Origin: Candidatus Poribacteria bacterium
GTDB taxonomy: Bacteria; Poribacteria; WGA-4E; WGA-3G
DNA length: 64,000 nt
Direction: 5' to 3'
Assembly: GCA_021295715.1 (NCBI GenBank)
Contig: JAGWBV010000008.1
Coordinates: forward strand, 1 to 64,000
A program made the position numbers and the translations under genes. Position 1 is the first letter of the stretch; every line of letters starts with the position of its first letter. Shown here piece after piece: positions 9,102 through 18,666 of this stretch. Below the pieces are notes generated by a model that was given only the letters and a program-made list of their open reading frames with translations, had not been told where the DNA came from and did no database searches.

Positions 9102-10746
9102 GTTTTTTGTCCTGAGATAATTGTGCGTAAAAAATTATGCCAATCATAAAATAGAAAAGCAACACTGTGCGTTGATGTAGAATATTATCCGCGAGTCCGT
9201 AAACAAGCGCAGAGATTAGGAAACCGCTTGCCCCGATGAAGGTCCCCATCTGCCAAAAATCGTTCTTGGAAGCCACGCGATCATGATCATCGTCATGGCG
9301 TAGTTCCGATGTTTTTCGCATGATGACAACCTGTCGACAGATAATTGCTACCATCCATAAGAACAACAAGAGCGAAGGAATACCTTGCTCAGTGGCGATA
9401 TGTAGGTAGATGTTGTGCGCGTGATAAGGTGTGTAGTACTGCTCCTCTGGTCCGTTGTGTTGATACTCATAGCGAAACCTACCGAGCCCGATGCCGGTAA
9501 GCGGATACTTCCGGATCAGTTGAAGTGAGGTGCGCCACCATTGCGGACGTTCACTCATGAACCCCGCAGGATGTGCAATCATCGTTTCGATGCGTTCCTT
9601 GATATGTCGAGGGACGATATCACTTATCGTCTGACGGGAATTCGTATTCACAATCAACACGCAAAATACAACACTTATGAATGCCACCGCCAACAGGCTT
9701 CTTTTCCACGAAACACGCGTAAATAAGGCATTTACAACAAAATAACATCCCGTGCCAACTACTGCAACAGCGACACTTACCCATGCTGCGCGCGTCAGGG
9801 TCAATGCCAAATTTGCCCCCATCAGCACCAAAACCACACCCAGTCCCACGATCATTCCAATTAAGGCGCGTCGTGATTTTCGATGTGCTTCCAGCCGTTC
9901 CGATCGGAAAACCAAACGGCTGCAGCCAGCAGCAAAGTAGCCCATAACAAATGGGAGTGTGAGGGCGAGATATGCCCCCAAGTCATTCGGCATCTTGAAG
10001 GTTCCGGTGAGTCGTTGCTCAATCATGTACACCATCAGATGCGTCTCACCCTTGCGGACAGTATAGCGTCTATTTCTCGCCGGATCATCAATACGCCATT
10101 CATCGGGTTGCTTTGAAGTTACAAACGTTGCGGTTTGAGAGAGCGGTACATTACATTTTCGCAATTCGGCGCGTAATTCATCCGACATTTGTAAATTTGG
10201 GACTTCACCGACAGCGAGTTCTTCCTGAAATTGTAACCCAATTCTCCCCATAAAATCAATTGCCAAACGCGTATCATTCGCGTAATACCAGAGTCCGAGC
10301 GCGGAAGATATCCCCGCAGCGGCAATGAAAGCGATGACAATATGCCGCCATCGAATGCCCAATTGACTGTGAATAACCGCATAAAAAAGCAGGATTGCGC
10401 GGAGATGCTTCCAAAAATAGCCGAGGCTACTGGCAGCAGGATGTGGGGCGAGAAGTGACGCTATCAAGCCTAATCCGAGAAATAGCAAAATCGGAACGTC
10501 AAGCGGAGTGCGTTGCCAACCGAGTTTCCGATCCGAAATGATGCGTCCTACCCATCCGAATAGCACACACGAAAGTCCGGTGTTGAGGAATACTGTTGAA
10601 TAGCCAAACGGCAGGGCAAGGACAAAGATCAGAAATCCGATGTAAGTGGCAGCATCATAGATTTGTGCTGATGTGAATCGTAGGTCTTTTAGTTGAAGAT
10701 ATTGGCTCGCGCGCTGCACGAAAAGAGAGAGTTTCAATCCTGGCAT
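9079..10746 (-). CDS. O-antigen ligase/polymerase family membrane protein
   Basis: 555 residues with roughly 10-12 transmembrane segments. The Wzy_C hallmark is the late periplasmic loop RPQWWRTSLQLIRKYPLTG followed by YHAHNIYLHIATEQG, as in WaaL/Wzy-type proteins. An unusually polar insertion of about 100 residues (about 150-245) lies between early membrane segments. It would join or polymerise lipid-linked glycans at the outer face of the inner membrane. No other glycan genes flank it, so the substrate is open. It is co-oriented and overlapping with the gene that follows. Confidence 0.8.
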   Translation of the reverse strand: MPGLKLSLFVQRASQYLQLKDLRFTSAQIYDAATYIGFLIFVLALPFGYSTVFLNTGLSCVLFGWVGRIISDRKLGWQRTPLDVPILLFLGLGLIASLLAPHPAASSLGYFWKHLRAILLFYAVIHSQLGIRWRHIVIAFIAAAGISSALGLWYYANDTRLAIDFMGRIGLQFQEELAVGEVPNLQMSDELRAELRKCNVPLSQTATFVTSKQPDEWRIDDPARNRRYTVRKGETHLMVYMIEQRLTGTFKMPNDLGAYLALTLPFVMGYFAAGCSRLVFRSERLEAHRKSRRALIGMIVGLGVVLVLMGANLALTLTRAAWVSVAVAVVGTGCYFVVNALFTRVSWKRSLLAVAFISVVFCVLIVNTNSRQTISDIVPRHIKERIETMIAHPAGFMSERPQWWRTSLQLIRKYPLTGIGLGRFRYEYQHNGPEEQYYTPYHAHNIYLHIATEQGIPSLLLFLWMVAIICRQVVIMRKTSELRHDDDHDRVASKNDFWQMGTFIGASGFLISALVYGLADNILHQRTVLLFYFMIGIIFYAQLSQDKKHETSESD

Positions 10747-10771
10747 AACTTGTGAACGAGACAGAAAATGG

Positions 10772-10800
10772 TTGAAAATTCAACGCAGATATAATACAAT
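10772..10800 (+). promoter_or_regulatory. sigma70-like promoter
   Basis: TTGAAA (10772-10777), 17-nt spacer, TACAAT (10795-10800), with an overlapping TATAAT. It points to the secreted-protein gene starting at 10846, whose Shine-Dalgarno is AAGGGGA. Confidence 0.55.
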
Positions 10801-10845
10801 ATCTGTTAATTAGCAAATCTGGCATGTATAGAAGGGGATTCCACC

Positions 10846-12042
10846 ATGCGCTTTACATATAACCTCATTGCTTTATTGTTAGGGTTTAGTTTTATCGGGT
10901 TACTCTTCGCACCAACGGCACCAGCGTTTATTGAGCGCGAGTATACGATTCGTGAAGTCCTTGATGCTTGTACGAACATCGTTTTTGGCGAAGTAAAGAG
11001 TGTTGACCAGAAACGTTTACGAGGCGTTGTTACTGTGAAAAAAGATGTCAAAGGGAAAAGCGAGCTCAAGGAAATTAAGATGAACTTCGCCACAGGACAT
11101 TACAAACGAAGCACCTCACCGGAGAAGATGGTCAGACTGCTCAAAGAGGGCATGCCTATCATTGTTTTCTATCGTGAGCATTATGGCATAGATAGTATGT
11201 GCTTCATTGACAATACGTGGTTTCAGATGCGTGCCTATCGTGGTGGATACAGTGGCTCTTGGTGGACATTTACGCACATTGACCCGATGATGTCACGGAC
11301 GTTTGATGGTAAGACCAAGGCACTCCAAACGATTGTTCTCGACATGTTAGCCGGTAAAATGTGGGTTGCCGCGCCGAAAGATGCCATCAAAGTCCTGGTC
11401 CTAACAGGAAATAGCACACATCCAACATGGAGTCAAACGCCGGTATACACGAACACAGCAACGTATGAATATATGGCATTGCGTGCTGTCAAAAAGGTCG
11501 GTAAACGTGCCATCGCGCATGAATCTACTAAAGAACATCAGCTACCGCAATTAGAAAAAGCCGATATTCTGTGGATCGGATACGAAGAGATTTCGAGTTA
11601 CGGACACTACCTCCTTTCCAGTGAAATAGAGAAGAAGATTAAAGCCTTTGTGAAAAAGGGTGGCATTGTCGTCGTTACGGGACAGGATAGCAGTGCTGAG
11701 AAGCCGTGCGGTATCGGGTGGCTACAAGGTAAGTTGAAAGGGGTTGAAAGCCCGCCCACCCAACATTTCGCTGTCACTGAAAAAGGCAACTCCGTTTTCT
11801 CCATTCCCAACAAAATTGAGTCCGGCAAAATCCTTGTTGATGACGCATGGGTAGGCTGGAGCCGACGCGATGAAATTTTCGCGACGACTGAGGACACTAA
11901 AGAACTCGTTGTTGGGGCGAGACGGCATGGCAAGGGGTTATACATTATCACCAGTCTTCGTAACGATAGCCAATATACCACTTCCCTGAACAAAGCACTC
12001 ATGGAAAATATCATGCATTATGCTGTCAGCCAACTCAAGTAG
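10846..12042 (+). CDS. secreted protein with GATase/ThuA-like domain
   Basis: 398 residues. Residues 1-27 form a signal peptide (hydrophobic core, APTAPAF before the mature part). The first domain (about 30-165) carries FGEVKSV..VTVKKDVKG, as in secreted proteins of unknown role. From about 185 the pattern IKVLVLTGN, ADILWIGYEEI, IKAFVKKGGIVVVTGQD and GKGLYIITSLRN fits a class-I-amidotransferase-like (ThuA-type) fold without an obvious catalytic triad. Good Shine-Dalgarno (AAGGGG). No function can be assigned. It converges with the phosphatase gene. Confidence 0.75.
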   Translation: MRFTYNLIALLLGFSFIGLLFAPTAPAFIEREYTIREVLDACTNIVFGEVKSVDQKRLRGVVTVKKDVKGKSELKEIKMNFATGHYKRSTSPEKMVRLLKEGMPIIVFYREHYGIDSMCFIDNTWFQMRAYRGGYSGSWWTFTHIDPMMSRTFDGKTKALQTIVLDMLAGKMWVAAPKDAIKVLVLTGNSTHPTWSQTPVYTNTATYEYMALRAVKKVGKRAIAHESTKEHQLPQLEKADILWIGYEEISSYGHYLLSSEIEKKIKAFVKKGGIVVVTGQDSSAEKPCGIGWLQGKLKGVESPPTQHFAVTEKGNSVFSIPNKIESGKILVDDAWVGWSRRDEIFATTEDTKELVVGARRHGKGLYIITSLRNDSQYTTSLNKALMENIMHYAVSQLK

Positions 12043-12083
12043 AAAATTAGCATAACCAATGTGTCGCGGGATTCTCTATACAT

Positions 12084-13283
12084 CTATAAGAATTTCGCCA
12101 CAACCAATGTGATGTCATCATTGGTGCTTTCGTCCTGTTGATGCGCCTGAAGGTCAGACAGAATCTCTGCCTTTATCTCTTCTGGGGACAGATGCCGATT
12201 TTGCGAAATGAGTGCCTTGAACCTATCGAATCCATACATTTCAGCGTTAGGATTGAACGCTTCTGTGATTCCATCTGAATAAAGCACCAACAAATCACCC
12301 GGATACCACTTGACTTCAGTGCTGTAGTATTGCGTCGGTGTCTCGGACATTGAGATACCGACCGGTAGAAACGAGGATTCTAACTCAATGAGATGACCAT
12401 TCTCACCGCTGGTGCTGTTCTGTTCAGCACGATAGAGGAGCATCTGCGGATGACCGGCATTGGCGAACTCCAACCGATTGTCTGGGTGAATAATAAGATA
12501 ACAGCAGGTCATGTAGATGAAAGTTTGGGCATCCTCTTCTGTGACACGGGTAATGGCATTCATGACTTCCGGTACAGATGCGTCAAAGCGGATCTGTGTT
12601 TGCAAACAACTTTTCGTCATCGCTGCGACCATTGCCGAATGATAGCCGTGCCCCATAACATCGCCGAGAAAAATGGCGACGCTGTTGTCAGAGAGTTCCA
12701 TATAGTCGTAATAATCGCCTCCGACGCTATTTGCGGGTCTACAATATCCGGCGGAGCTGACAGATGGATGCGCTATTTCTGTATTTGGGAGGAGAGATTT
12801 TTGGACTTCAGCGGCAAGTCGCATCGATTCTTCTTGGGCAACTTCCTTACGGATAGCACTCATCTGAATCTCAAGGTCGCGTCGGATCTTCTCGTTCAAG
12901 ACTCGGAACATTCCCATGCCAATTCGCGGTTCTCGTGCCATAGCGTTGTAAAAATCGCCTCTTGTGATCCTCAGAAATTGTGTGGGTTTCACCGTTTTAA
13001 CTGTGGCACTCCGCGGTTTATTGTCAATCAGGGCAATTTCTCCGAGGCAGTATCCCTTCTCATTGAAGAACAATACTTCTGTTCCCGCCTTGATGATGCT
13101 GACTTCACCATCAACCAATAGGTAAAGCGAATCGCCTTCATCCCCCTCCTCAAAGAGCGTTGAATAGGCTGGATATGCAACTTCGCTTGCCATACGACAG
13201 ATGGCTCTTAATTCGGTTTGCGGGAGTTCAGCAAAAAGTTCCGTCTTTTGTAAAAATTGTAATTTCTCTGCTTCTGGTAGCAT
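12084..13283 (-). CDS. cNMP-binding domain - SpoIIE/PP2C phosphatase
   Basis: 399 residues. Residues about 15-130 are a cyclic-nucleotide-binding beta-roll (FEEGDEGDSLYLLVDGEV, GEIALIDNKPRSATV). A short helical linker (about 130-165) follows. The rest is a PP2C-type phosphatase of the SpoIIE/RsbU class, with metal-binding VGGDYYDY, IFLGDVMGHG, FANAGHP, LYSDGITEA and DDITLVV all present. It would dephosphorylate a serine-phosphorylated partner, such as an anti-sigma-factor antagonist, when a nucleotide binds. It is cytosolic. No partner-switch genes are adjacent. Confidence 0.9.
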   Translation of the reverse strand: MLPEAEKLQFLQKTELFAELPQTELRAICRMASEVAYPAYSTLFEEGDEGDSLYLLVDGEVSIIKAGTEVLFFNEKGYCLGEIALIDNKPRSATVKTVKPTQFLRITRGDFYNAMAREPRIGMGMFRVLNEKIRRDLEIQMSAIRKEVAQEESMRLAAEVQKSLLPNTEIAHPSVSSAGYCRPANSVGGDYYDYMELSDNSVAIFLGDVMGHGYHSAMVAAMTKSCLQTQIRFDASVPEVMNAITRVTEEDAQTFIYMTCCYLIIHPDNRLEFANAGHPQMLLYRAEQNSTSGENGHLIELESSFLPVGISMSETPTQYYSTEVKWYPGDLLVLYSDGITEAFNPNAEMYGFDRFKALISQNRHLSPEEIKAEILSDLQAHQQDESTNDDITLVVAKFL

Positions 13284-13476
13284 TATCTATTCAGCCTTTG
13301 ACTTTTTAAAGAAAATGTGTTATTTTTAATAGGATGTTTTGGAAACCTGTTACTGCGTTTTGGGTGATTTACCGAAGAATTAGACGAAAATCACGAATAT
13401 AAGTTGAGAACAATGCAAGGTGTGAGGACCCTGTGCAGCATGTTCACACATCTATCATGGCACAGAAAAGAGAATT
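13284..13476. other. divergent intergenic region
   Basis: 193 nt between the divergent phosphatase and reductase genes. It must hold both promoters, but I see no convincing -35/-10 pair. Confidence 0.4.
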
Positions 13477-14421
13477 ATGTCAATAACTGATTTTTTCCGG
13501 GGAAAAGTTCTGCTCATTACGGGTGGCACTGCATTTTTGGGGCAACCGATGGTCGCAAAAATTTTAACTACCCTTCCCGATATCCAAAAGATTTATCTCC
13601 TCATCCGAAGCCGGACTGATACCACTGGAAAGCACACTTCCGCTCAGGAACGCTTAGAAAATGAACTTCTCACCTCAGATGTTTTTGCCGCTCTGCGTCG
13701 GCTCCACGGCGAAAATTTTGATGCTTGGGCGCAGGAGAAACTGACGGCGGTTGAAGGTGATCTCACTCACGAACACCTTGGATTCAGCGATGCGGAATAC
13801 CAAAGACTCCAGAACGAAGTCCAGGTCTTTATCAATATCGCTGGACTTGTGGATTTTGATCCACCTTTCGACGATTCTTTGTGGGGCAATGCCCTCGCTG
13901 CGAAACATGTTGTCAACTTCGCAAGGGGTTGCAAGGATGCCGTGTTTCTGCATGTCTCAACAGCATACGTCTGCGGCGACACACCCGGACGCGTGCCTGA
14001 AGAACTCCCCCTGCCGTATGAACACTACGCCACCCAACACCGCGAAAAGACGGGAATGACTATCCCAGAAACGCTCTCTGAGGAAATCGAAGGGTTGCTT
14101 TCTCTAAGTTCTGCTACTCGTGCTGAAACCGAGTCGTCTGAAAATCTCGCTAACTTTCAGCAAAAAGCGGAGGCGGAAATAAAAGGAACGCGTAAGGGAC
14201 TTGAGGCACAGGTCGCAGAACTGAAGGCAGAATGGCTTGAGGAACGCTTGGTTGAGGAAGGATTGAAGCACGCGCGTTCACGCGGATGGAACGATACTTA
14301 CACCTATATGAAATTCCTCGCTGAACAGATGGTCATGGAATTGCGCGGTGAACTGCCCACTGTAGTTTCGATGAGCCTGAACCCGGATGGCTCGGAGGGT
14401 TTCGGATGTGTGAACCTCTGA
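13477..14421 (+). pseudogene. fatty acyl reductase (Male_sterile) N-terminal part, frame-broken
   Basis: This is the 5' part of a multidomain lipid enzyme whose reading continues in the ORF at 14406. It has the extended-SDR nucleotide motif TGGTAFLG (residues 15-22), FINIAGLVDFD, the strand HVSTAYVCGD and the active-site Y275xxxK279. After LPTVV the frame is lost and a stop follows 14 codons later. In the other frame the expected FDEPEPGW...RMCEPLIVGFGKG continues. The usual RPS-containing strand (about 9 residues) is missing, so roughly 25-29 bases appear deleted near 14360-14372. The enzyme would reduce acyl thioesters with NAD(P)H. Coiled-coil insertion at about 215-265. Confidence 0.8.
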
Positions 14422-17400
14422 TCGTCGGTTTTGGGAAAGGGCGACTTCCAGATTTTCCGGCAGATCCGGATATAATTCTCGATATTATCCCTGTCGATTT
14501 TGTAGTGAACGCCATCTTGGCAGCCGCTGAGGCGACAGCAAGACGCGGTGGTATTGAAGTGTATCACGTTGCGACGGGGACACAGAATCCGCTCTATTTT
14601 CGAGGTATCTTTGAGGCGACCTACGAATATTTTATGAAATATCCAATGATAGAGGATGGAAAACCGGTTGCGGTGCCGATCTGGAAATATCCGAGCTTAG
14701 AAGAATTTCAGCGGAAATTGGATAGTCGTATGCGCTTAGTTGACCTTACCGTTCAGACCCTCGGCAAACTTCCGATACGTGCCGCGAAACGGAAACGCCG
14801 CCAACTTGTCCTGAAACAGAGCGGTATAAAAGCACTCCTGCATTACATCAGAATCTATGCCCCTTACACACGAACCAATTTTGAATTCGAAACGGAGAAG
14901 ACACAAGGGCTTTATGACGCGCTTTCATCGACAGAACAGCAGCGTTTTAACTTCGATGTTTCACGGATCCATTGGAAGCGGTATTTCCAAGAGATTCATA
15001 TCCCGGGCATAAAGAGACATGTGTTGAAGATTGAAGATAACACAGCAAACGATACAGAAGCATCTTCCTCTGCAAAACAGGAGAAGACGAGTTCGCAAGA
15101 TGATCCCGAAGAGTCCGCTACTGCACCTGAATGGATTGTCCCAAAAACGATCGTAGACCTGATTAAGACACAAGCATCACGAATCCCGGACAGAATTGCG
15201 CTGCAGATGGTAAACGAAAGCGGATGGGAAGAGTATACCTACGCAGAGACGTATACCTTGTCGCGCCGAGTCGCGTGGCAGCTATGGGAAAGCGGGTTGC
15301 GAAAAGATGACCACGTGGTATTGGTTTCTGAAAATCAGCCCGAATGGTGTATCGCTTACCTTGCGGCTGTTCAGATAGGAATCGCTGTTGTTCCGCTCGA
15401 CGCGCAAACGCCTGCTCATGAAATTTTGGCAATCGCCGAGTTCACCGCTGCGAAATCGATTTTAGCCTCTGAAAGCGTATTAGAAAAATCCGATGCGGAG
15501 CCCCTATTAACATCAGGGACAATGTTACAAAACATCAACAAAAATTGCGAAATTGTGGGGGTTCCCGATGATATGGAGAGCAAATCCTCAACCCCCGAGA
15601 TTCCTGCCGATTTTCCAAATGTAGAAGTTTCTCCAGACACCGTTGCCTCGATTATCTTTACAATGGGGACCACTGTTGAAGCGAAAGGTGCGATGCTTAC
15701 ACATGGCGGTTTTATTTCTAATGTCCAAGCGGTGGCAAAAGCACTCCCACCAACAGACACAGAGCGGATCCTGTCAGCACTCCCGTTGTATCATGCGTTG
15801 AGTTTCTCGTGCAGTTTATTGATGGCACTTTACAGCGGCACGACTGCGACCTACGTCAATGCGCTCCGTCCCACAACACTTCTGAAGACAATGCGTGAGG
15901 CGAAGACGACGGCTTTCATTGGCGTTCCACGCCTTTTTCAGATGCTCCAAGGCACAATCGAACGACAAGCATCGCGAGCAGACACACCGGGTGAAACATT
16001 GGCAGAAAAAGCACGAGCCGTCATGGGTGATGAAATACGCGTCCTTGTGAGTGGGGGCGCTCCGCTTTCCGATGCGATTTACGATGGATTCCAAAAATTC
16101 GGTATGACGCTTTACCAAGGCTACGGAATGACCGAAACAGCACCCGTTCTCAGTGTCAATCCGTATCTAAAAAGTAAACGAGGCTCGGTGGGACCAGCGG
16201 TAGAAGGTGTGGAACTTCAGATTGAGAACCCGAATAGCAATGGTATCGGGGAGATTATCGCGAAAGGACCCAGTACGATGAAGGGTTACTATCAGAACAC
16301 GGATGCTACAGAAAAAGCGATTCGCAATGGATGGCTCTACACGGGTGACTTAGGCTACATGGACGCGGATGACTACCTCTATCTCACTGGGCATTGCAAG
16401 GACATTATCGTTCCCGCATCAGGAAAAAATGTCTATCCTGTTGAATTGGAGGCACTCTATCGGGATAGCTCGGAAATCATCTCTGAAATGTGTGTCCTCG
16501 GTATCCCCTACGAAGATGGGTCCGATACGGCTATACACGCCGTGATCGTGCCGACATCCCGAGATGAAGCGACGAAAGCAGAGATCCAACACCACCTTCA
16601 AACACGAGCAAAGCAACTACCGAGTTACCAACAATTCCACAAATCCCACTTCTGGGATGATCCCCTACCAAAGACTGCGGATGGCAGTGTAGATCGGCAT
16701 AGTCTAAGGCACAGCTTGGAAGCGCAGCTTAAAAATATGGCAGACCTGCAGGCGGATTCCACGGCAGATGTTGTAGGAGGGAACTCCGATTCCCGACTCT
16801 TCAGATCGGATATACCAGAAGAAATCCTCTCTACCCTCGCACGATTGGCACGCATGCCGGCACAGCAAATTCAACAGGAAAGCCGTTTGGATACCGATTT
16901 AGGGCTTGATTCACTCACGCGACTTGATCTCCTATTGGTTCTTGAATCGAGACTCGGTGAAACAATTCCTGATGCACGACTCGCTAATTTGGAGACGGTT
17001 AGTGATGTTGTCAAATTAATCGAGACGTTCCCTACAGACACTGTGCGCGAGAAAAATGAACCTCACAAAGACGGAAAGCCTGAGTTCAGGCAGGTGCCTC
17101 GGTGGTATGCGCGTGCTTTTCGCACCGTGATTACCGGTATCTATCGGAACTATTTTTCATTGAAATGCTATGGGCTTGAGCATATTCCACAGGGCACACC
17201 TTATATTATCATGCCGAATCACACCAGCCACCTTGACACATTGGCGGTGATTACTGCGCTCGGAACAAAGGCGTACCAACTCTGGGTGCTCGCCGCTCGG
17301 GATTACTGGTTCGCGAACCGTTTTCAAGGCTGGTTTGCTCGGACGTGCCTTAACGCGCTTCCGATAGAACGGGAGGGGAATTTTACTGAATTTCTACAGG

Positions 17401-17771
17401 ATCTCAGGGCGGCGAACGAGGTGATGGCACAAAATAACGGCTTGCTAATTTTCCCCGAAGGCACACGCTCACTTGATGGTAAACTTCAATCTTTCCAACC
17501 CGGGGTACTCAGTTTGCTCATCTACACTCCTAACATCCCGGTCATACCGGCTTACATTGAAGGGACCTACCACGCGTTGCCGAAGGGACAGAACTTACCT
17601 AAGAAGCATCCGGTTCGTATCGTTTTTGGTGAACCGTTTACCTTCCCACCGAAGGATTGGGGAGCGCAGGACAAAACACCTATTGACCCTGATAGATACC
17701 AAGAATTCTTGGAATTGGCACAAAATCGAGTTGCAGAACTTGGGGCAATGCTTAGACAATCCTATAAGTAG
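14406..17771 (+). CDS. multidomain enzyme: reductase C-part, AMP ligase, ACP, acyltransferase (ElbD-like)
   Basis: 1121 residues, continuing the broken reductase. In order: end of the Male_sterile reductase (PLIVGFGKG, DIIPVDFVVNAIL); AMP-binding acyl ligase (about 250-760) with the altered P-loop FTMGTTVEAKGAM (418-430), YQGYGMTETAPV and TGDLGYMD; acyl carrier domain with phosphopantetheine Ser836 in LGLDSL; PlsC acyltransferase with H939xxxxD944 and FPEGTR. Together they could activate a fatty acid, load it on the ACP, transfer it to a glycerophosphate and reduce an acyl chain. From memory, Myxococcus ElbD (ether lipids) has a comparable domain set. The ATG at 14406 is only the first in frame, and the true protein starts at 13477. 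Confidence 0.85.
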   Translation: MCEPLIVGFGKGRLPDFPADPDIILDIIPVDFVVNAILAAAEATARRGGIEVYHVATGTQNPLYFRGIFEATYEYFMKYPMIEDGKPVAVPIWKYPSLEEFQRKLDSRMRLVDLTVQTLGKLPIRAAKRKRRQLVLKQSGIKALLHYIRIYAPYTRTNFEFETEKTQGLYDALSSTEQQRFNFDVSRIHWKRYFQEIHIPGIKRHVLKIEDNTANDTEASSSAKQEKTSSQDDPEESATAPEWIVPKTIVDLIKTQASRIPDRIALQMVNESGWEEYTYAETYTLSRRVAWQLWESGLRKDDHVVLVSENQPEWCIAYLAAVQIGIAVVPLDAQTPAHEILAIAEFTAAKSILASESVLEKSDAEPLLTSGTMLQNINKNCEIVGVPDDMESKSSTPEIPADFPNVEVSPDTVASIIFTMGTTVEAKGAMLTHGGFISNVQAVAKALPPTDTERILSALPLYHALSFSCSLLMALYSGTTATYVNALRPTTLLKTMREAKTTAFIGVPRLFQMLQGTIERQASRADTPGETLAEKARAVMGDEIRVLVSGGAPLSDAIYDGFQKFGMTLYQGYGMTETAPVLSVNPYLKSKRGSVGPAVEGVELQIENPNSNGIGEIIAKGPSTMKGYYQNTDATEKAIRNGWLYTGDLGYMDADDYLYLTGHCKDIIVPASGKNVYPVELEALYRDSSEIISEMCVLGIPYEDGSDTAIHAVIVPTSRDEATKAEIQHHLQTRAKQLPSYQQFHKSHFWDDPLPKTADGSVDRHSLRHSLEAQLKNMADLQADSTADVVGGNSDSRLFRSDIPEEILSTLARLARMPAQQIQQESRLDTDLGLDSLTRLDLLLVLESRLGETIPDARLANLETVSDVVKLIETFPTDTVREKNEPHKDGKPEFRQVPRWYARAFRTVITGIYRNYFSLKCYGLEHIPQGTPYIIMPNHTSHLDTLAVITALGTKAYQLWVLAARDYWFANRFQGWFARTCLNALPIEREGNFTEFLQDLRAANEVMAQNNGLLIFPEGTRSLDGKLQSFQPGVLSLLIYTPNIPVIPAYIEGTYHALPKGQNLPKKHPVRIVFGEPFTFPPKDWGAQDKTPIDPDRYQEFLELAQNRVAELGAMLRQSYK

Positions 17772-17895
17772 TTAACCGAAACGCGCCACAAAAAGTGCAC
17801 AGCACATCTAACGTTTCACACCATCTCTATGGCAGCGGATAGATTTAAGAAAAGCCACTAAAGGGCCAAGGCCCGCAATCTTCATAACACCAAGC

Positions 17896-17985
17896 ACTGA
17901 GTCCGTAGCGTAGTGGAGGACGGGTTTAAGAAAGGAACGGTAAAATCCAAGCCCACACTGTTTAACCGCAAGGAATAATTAAAAA
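17896..17985 (+). repeat. CCTTGCGG leader repeat, full-length copy
   Basis: About 90 nt ending in CCGCAAGGAATAATTAAAAA right before the HAD gene. Read on the minus strand it matches the copy at 38575 closely, including CCTTTCTTA and CGTCCTCCACTACG. The last part supplies the Shine-Dalgarno AAGGAA. Confidence 0.75.
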
Positions 17986-18666
17986 ATGTCAGATCCGAAC
18001 CCCAAAAAAGCAGTCGCATTTTTTGATGTGGATGGTACCTTATTGAAGTCCACGATCGTCCATTACTATATCTGGATGCGCTCTGCCTTGGCACCATTCC
18101 TTCTAAAACGCTTGTGGCTCATTGGGTTCCTCCCAAAAATTGCTTACTACTTGATTTTGGATAGGATGAGTCGTCCGCGTTTCAATGAGGTGTTTTATCG
18201 TAACTATCGCGGGATGAATGTTGCCGAGATTAAGGAATTGTCTACAGAAATGTTTGAGGTTTATTTGCGTCCGAAGATCTTCTCTGCCGCGATAACACAA
18301 ATTCAGGAACACAAGGAGCAAGGCACTGCCGTCGTTTTTGTAACCGGTTCGCTTGATTTTATTGTCCAGCCGATAGCGGACTACCTCGATGTCGATTCTG
18401 TATTGGCACCGCAACTTCACGAACAAAACGGACAGTTCACAGGTGAGTTGACAACCGTGCCGCTCATCGGGGAAGAGAAGGCGAAAGCAGTGCAAGCGTT
18501 CGCTGAACAAAACGGAATTTCACTGGAAGAAAGCTACGCTTACGGCGACAGTCAATCCGATCTGCCTATGTTGGAATGTGTTGGGAATCCAGTCGTTGTG
18601 AACCCAGGAAAAACGCTCCGTGAGAAAGCACTCACATCTGGCTGGGAAATGCACGAATGGTTATAG
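17986..18666 (+). CDS. HAD-IB family phosphatase
   Basis: 226 residues, the usual size of HAD-IB (SerB/CicA-like) hydrolases. Motif I is FFDVDGTLL, motif II is VTGS, and motif IV is YGDSQSDLPML, followed by NPGKTLREKA as in CicA-type proteins. The helical cap lies at residues about 30-95. It would remove phosphate from a small metabolite or a lipid intermediate. HAD-IB genes often stand next to PlsC or reductase-ligase lipid enzymes, and here it directly follows one, so a joint role in a glycerolipid or ether-lipid pathway is likely (inference). Confidence 0.85.
   Translation: MSDPNPKKAVAFFDVDGTLLKSTIVHYYIWMRSALAPFLLKRLWLIGFLPKIAYYLILDRMSRPRFNEVFYRNYRGMNVAEIKELSTEMFEVYLRPKIFSAAITQIQEHKEQGTAVVFVTGSLDFIVQPIADYLDVDSVLAPQLHEQNGQFTGELTTVPLIGEEKAKAVQAFAEQNGISLEESYAYGDSQSDLPMLECVGNPVVVNPGKTLREKALTSGWEMHEWL

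Noticed and set aside
12393-13121. 242-residue plus-strand ORF
   Set aside because: Lies fully antisense within the phosphatase gene, whose motifs are all intact; no ribosome site or domain.
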